Assembly: GCA_945861815.1 (NCBI GenBank)
Contig: CAMAVV010000077.1
Location: forward strand, 1 to 7,544
Length of the DNA stretch: 7,544 nucleotides
Reading direction: 5' to 3'
DNA from: Thermoflexus hugenholtzii JAD2
Lineage (GTDB): Bacteria; Chloroflexota; Dehalococcoidia; SHYB01
Position numbers and translations under genes: made by a program. Under the pieces are notes generated by a model. It had not been told where the DNA came from. It did no database searches and saw only the letters and a program-made list of their open reading frames with translations. Numbering within the stretch: the stretch's first letter is position 1; every line of letters begins with the position of its first letter. Below are positions 5,760 to 7,544 of the stretch, piece after piece.

Positions 5760-6962
5760 GTGAGCCAGTGGCAGGATCGCGCCGCCAAGGTCTATATGAC
5801 GACGAACAAGCGCGTGCCGCTCACCATCGAGCGCGGCAAGGGCGTGTGGGTGTGGGACGACTCGGGCAAAAAGTATCTCGACTTTGTGGGCGGGTGGGCT
5901 GTCAACAGCCTGGGCCATTGCCACCCGGCCATCACCAAAACCCTCATCGCGCAGTCAAAAAAGCTCATCCAGACGTCGAACCAGTTCTACACGATCCCCC
6001 AGGTGCAGCTTGGCGAACTGCTGGTGAAGAACAGCTGCATGGACCAGGTCTTCTTCTGCAACAGCGGCGCTGAGGCGAACGAAGGGGCGATCAAGCTAGC
6101 CCGAAAGTACGGCAAGCTTAAGCGCAACGGGGCGTACGAAATCATCTCGACCGAGGGCTCGTTCCACGGGCGCACCCTGGCCGCCGTCGCCGCAACGGGC
6201 AACGTCCACTATCAAGAGAACTTCCTGCCTATGCCCAGCGGCTTTGTCCATGTCCCCTACAACGACATCGAAGCGGTGATGAGCGCAACCACGGAGAAGA
6301 CGTGCGCCGTGCTCATCGAGCCGATACAGGGAGAGAACGGCGTTATCGTTCCCTCCAAGGAATATATGCAGCAGCTGCGGAAGTGGTGCGACGAGAAGGG
6401 CCTTCTGCTGATGTTCGATGAAGTCCAGACGGGCATCGGCCGCCTGGGCACGCTCTTTGGCTATGAGGCCTTCGGCGTGGAGCCTGATGTGATGACCCTG
6501 GCGAAGGGCCTCGGCGGCGGCGTGCCCATCGGCGCATTCATGGCGAAGAAGCATGCGGCGGTGCTGACGCCCGGCGACCACGGCACCACCTTTGGCGGCA
6601 ATCCCCTGGCCTGCGCCGTGGGCTATACCGTCGTCGACTATGTCATCAAGCGCAAGGTGCTAGCGAACGCAAAGAAGAGCGGCGCGCGGCTGACGAAGGG
6701 CCTGCAGAAGCTGCAGAAGAAGCACCGGTTTGTCACAGAGGTGCGCGGCCAAGGGCTGCTGCAGGCGATCCAGTTCAAAGACGACATCTCGGGCGATGTG
6801 CTGACCGCGGCGATAAAGAACGGCCTGCTCCTCAACGCGCCGCGCCCGAACACGCTGCGCTTCATGCCACCGCTGGTGATCACGACCCCAGAGGTGGATG
6901 AGGGCATGAAGCGGCTCGATACGGCCATCGGCGAAGTGGCAAAGGCGAAGGGGCTGAAATAG
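5760..6962 (+). CDS. argD: Acetylornithine aminotransferase (class III, PLP-dependent)
   Basis: A 400-residue cytosolic enzyme that moves an amino group from glutamate to N-acetylglutamate semialdehyde, making N-acetylornithine for arginine synthesis. Fold-type I PLP motifs: GHCHP at 52-56, the phosphate-binding NSGAEANE at 101-108, SFHGRT at 134-139, and EPIQGENG at 187-194. DEVQTGIGRLG is at 220-230 with the cofactor-binding Asp220. The Schiff-base lysine is Lys249 in TLAKGLGGG, and HGTTFGGNPLA is at 274-284. Length fits the ArgD family. The frame is open back to an ATG at 5655, but GTG at 5760 is preferred: AGGGGAGGT (5747-5755) lies at correct spacing, the family's N-terminus begins here, and a TATAAT box sits upstream inside the longer version. 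argG follows after 108 bases on the same strand, which supports an arginine role over GABA or ornithine aminotransferase. Some homologues also act as succinyldiaminopimelate aminotransferase in lysine synthesis. Confidence 0.93.
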   Translation: MSQWQDRAAKVYMTTNKRVPLTIERGKGVWVWDDSGKKYLDFVGGWAVNSLGHCHPAITKTLIAQSKKLIQTSNQFYTIPQVQLGELLVKNSCMDQVFFCNSGAEANEGAIKLARKYGKLKRNGAYEIISTEGSFHGRTLAAVAATGNVHYQENFLPMPSGFVHVPYNDIEAVMSATTEKTCAVLIEPIQGENGVIVPSKEYMQQLRKWCDEKGLLLMFDEVQTGIGRLGTLFGYEAFGVEPDVMTLAKGLGGGVPIGAFMAKKHAAVLTPGDHGTTFGGNPLACAVGYTVVDYVIKRKVLANAKKSGARLTKGLQKLQKKHRFVTEVRGQGLLQAIQFKDDISGDVLTAAIKNGLLLNAPRPNTLRFMPPLVITTPEVDEGMKRLDTAIGEVAKAKGLK

Positions 6963-6984
6963 AAGAGTAAGACGGGATATTTAG

Positions 6985-7021
6985 CCACAGATTACACCGA
7001 TTACACAGATAGAAGCTGTGT
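6985..7021. repeat. GATTACAC tandem repeat with inverted ACACAG/CTGTGT
   Basis: GATTACAC occurs at 6990-6997 and again at 6999-7006 (9-base period), preceded by CCACA and followed by a third partial unit AGAT. ACACAG (7003-7008) can pair with CTGTGT (7016-7021) across a 7-base loop. Intergenic text of the form CCACAGATTACACAGATTAC is, from memory, a widespread low-complexity repeat in many bacterial genomes. It lies in the argD-argG spacer. The hairpin is weak and has no T-run. Confidence 0.5.
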
Positions 7022-7070
7022 CCGGACGTTTGCAAAGAAGACCCAATAACAGCCATATGAGGATTAGGTG

Positions 7071-7544
7071 ATGCCCGAGAAAGTAGTGCTTGCATATAGC
7101 GGCGGCCTCGACACATCCGTCGCGATACGGTGGATCAAAGAGACCTACGCCATGGACGTGGTGACGCTCACGATCGACCTGGGCGGCGCCTCAAACCTGG
7201 GCGGCATCAAAGAACGCGCGCTCAAGACGGGCGCGGTGAACGCTTATCTCGTGGACGCCAAAGAGACCTTCGTCAACGACTTTATCTTCCCCGCGCTCAA
7301 AGCCAACGCCATCTACGAAGGAGTCTACCCGCTGGCAACGGCGCTGGGACGGCCACTTATCGCCAAGCTGCTTGTGGACATCGCGCGGAAGGAAAAGGCG
7401 ACGGCCATCGCCCACGGCTGCACGGGCAAAGGCAACGACCAGGTGCGATTCGACGTCAGCACACACGCCCTGGCGCCGGACTTGAAGGTTATCGCGCCTG
7501 CCCGCGAGTGGGACATGACGGATCGCAAGGCGGAGATCGCCTAC
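7071..7544 (+). CDS. argG: Argininosuccinate synthase, N-terminal 158 residues (3' end outside the window)
   Basis: The enzyme joins citrulline and aspartate with ATP to form argininosuccinate, the penultimate step of arginine synthesis, in the cytosol. The frame runs from ATG at 7071 to the last base without a stop: 158 of about 400 residues. The N-type ATP pyrophosphatase P-loop AYSGGLDTS is at residues 8-16. YPLATALGRPLIAK at 86-99 covers the substrate-binding strand and helix. The hallmark AHGCTGKGNDQVRF is at 114-127, and IAPAREW is at 141-147. Where many homologues have IGQ or LGQ after beta-2, this one has DLGG (36-39). GAGG (7059-7062) lies 8 bases before the ATG. A four-codon frame, ATG-AGG-ATT-AGG-TGA (7057-7071), overlaps the start by one base. 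It is probably co-transcribed with argD. Confidence 0.97.
   Translation, partial: MPEKVVLAYSGGLDTSVAIRWIKETYAMDVVTLTIDLGGASNLGGIKERALKTGAVNAYLVDAKETFVNDFIFPALKANAIYEGVYPLATALGRPLIAKLLVDIARKEKATAIAHGCTGKGNDQVRFDVSTHALAPDLKVIAPAREWDMTDRKAEIAY

Noticed and set aside
6096..6581. 161-codon minus-strand frame inside argD
   Set aside because: It is a shadow of an unmistakable class III aminotransferase.
6985..7010. CRISPR-like repeat
   Set aside because: The unit is 8-9 bases without spacers, far too short and too few for an array.

Overview
The window looks like a piece of a moderately GC-rich bacterial chromosome carrying six protein genes. Two are cut by the window edges. A Chloroflexota (Dehalococcoidia/SAR202-like) or actinobacterium-like host would fit the combination of a UPF0182 giant membrane protein, an F420-type luciferase-like oxidoreductase, frequent GTG starts and an ArgG of the 'HGCTGKGNDQVRF' type. 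This is inference from gene content and composition; no rRNA or other phylogenetic marker is present.

Layout. (1) Positions 1-2126, plus strand: the C-terminal 707 residues of a UPF0182 family membrane protein, ending in a Pro/Gln-rich linker and a short coiled coil. (2) 2127-2595: non-coding, with a GC-rich hairpin at the stop codon, small inverted repeats and a short direct repeat. (3) 2596-5277, minus strand: three genes in a row, transcribed in the order LLM-class F420-type oxidoreductase, two-domain EthD-like dimeric alpha/beta-barrel protein, SDR dehydrogenase. (4) 5278-5759: non-coding divergent region with a dispersed repeat (plus-strand reading 'FDFAQGR', minus-strand reading 'PERSR') and a perfect TATAAT box for the next gene. 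(5) 5760-6962, plus strand: argD, acetylornithine aminotransferase. (6) 6963-7070: spacer with a GATTACAC tandem repeat. (7) 7071 to the right edge, plus strand: first 158 codons of argG, argininosuccinate synthase.

The plus-strand genes on both sides have the higher-GC look of a resident genome: 38 of 60 bases are G/C at 1381-1440 and 41 of 60 at 6481-6540. The minus-strand trio is lower: 33 of 60 at 2941-3000 and 28 of 60 at 5041-5100. Orientation, composition and the repeat-bearing spacers on both flanks suggest the trio is an acquired catabolic cassette placed between a UPF0182 gene and the arginine genes. argD and argG act in one pathway (ornithine and then arginine synthesis). The trio reads as a small redox pathway: a flavin-dependent oxygenase/reductase, a small barrel protein that may bind or rearrange its product, and an NAD(P)-dependent alcohol/ketone dehydrogenase. 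Its substrate cannot be read from the sequence.

No rRNA, tRNA, transposase, integrase or CRISPR array was seen. The best candidate for something undescribed is the LLM/EthD-like/SDR cassette, and especially its middle gene.
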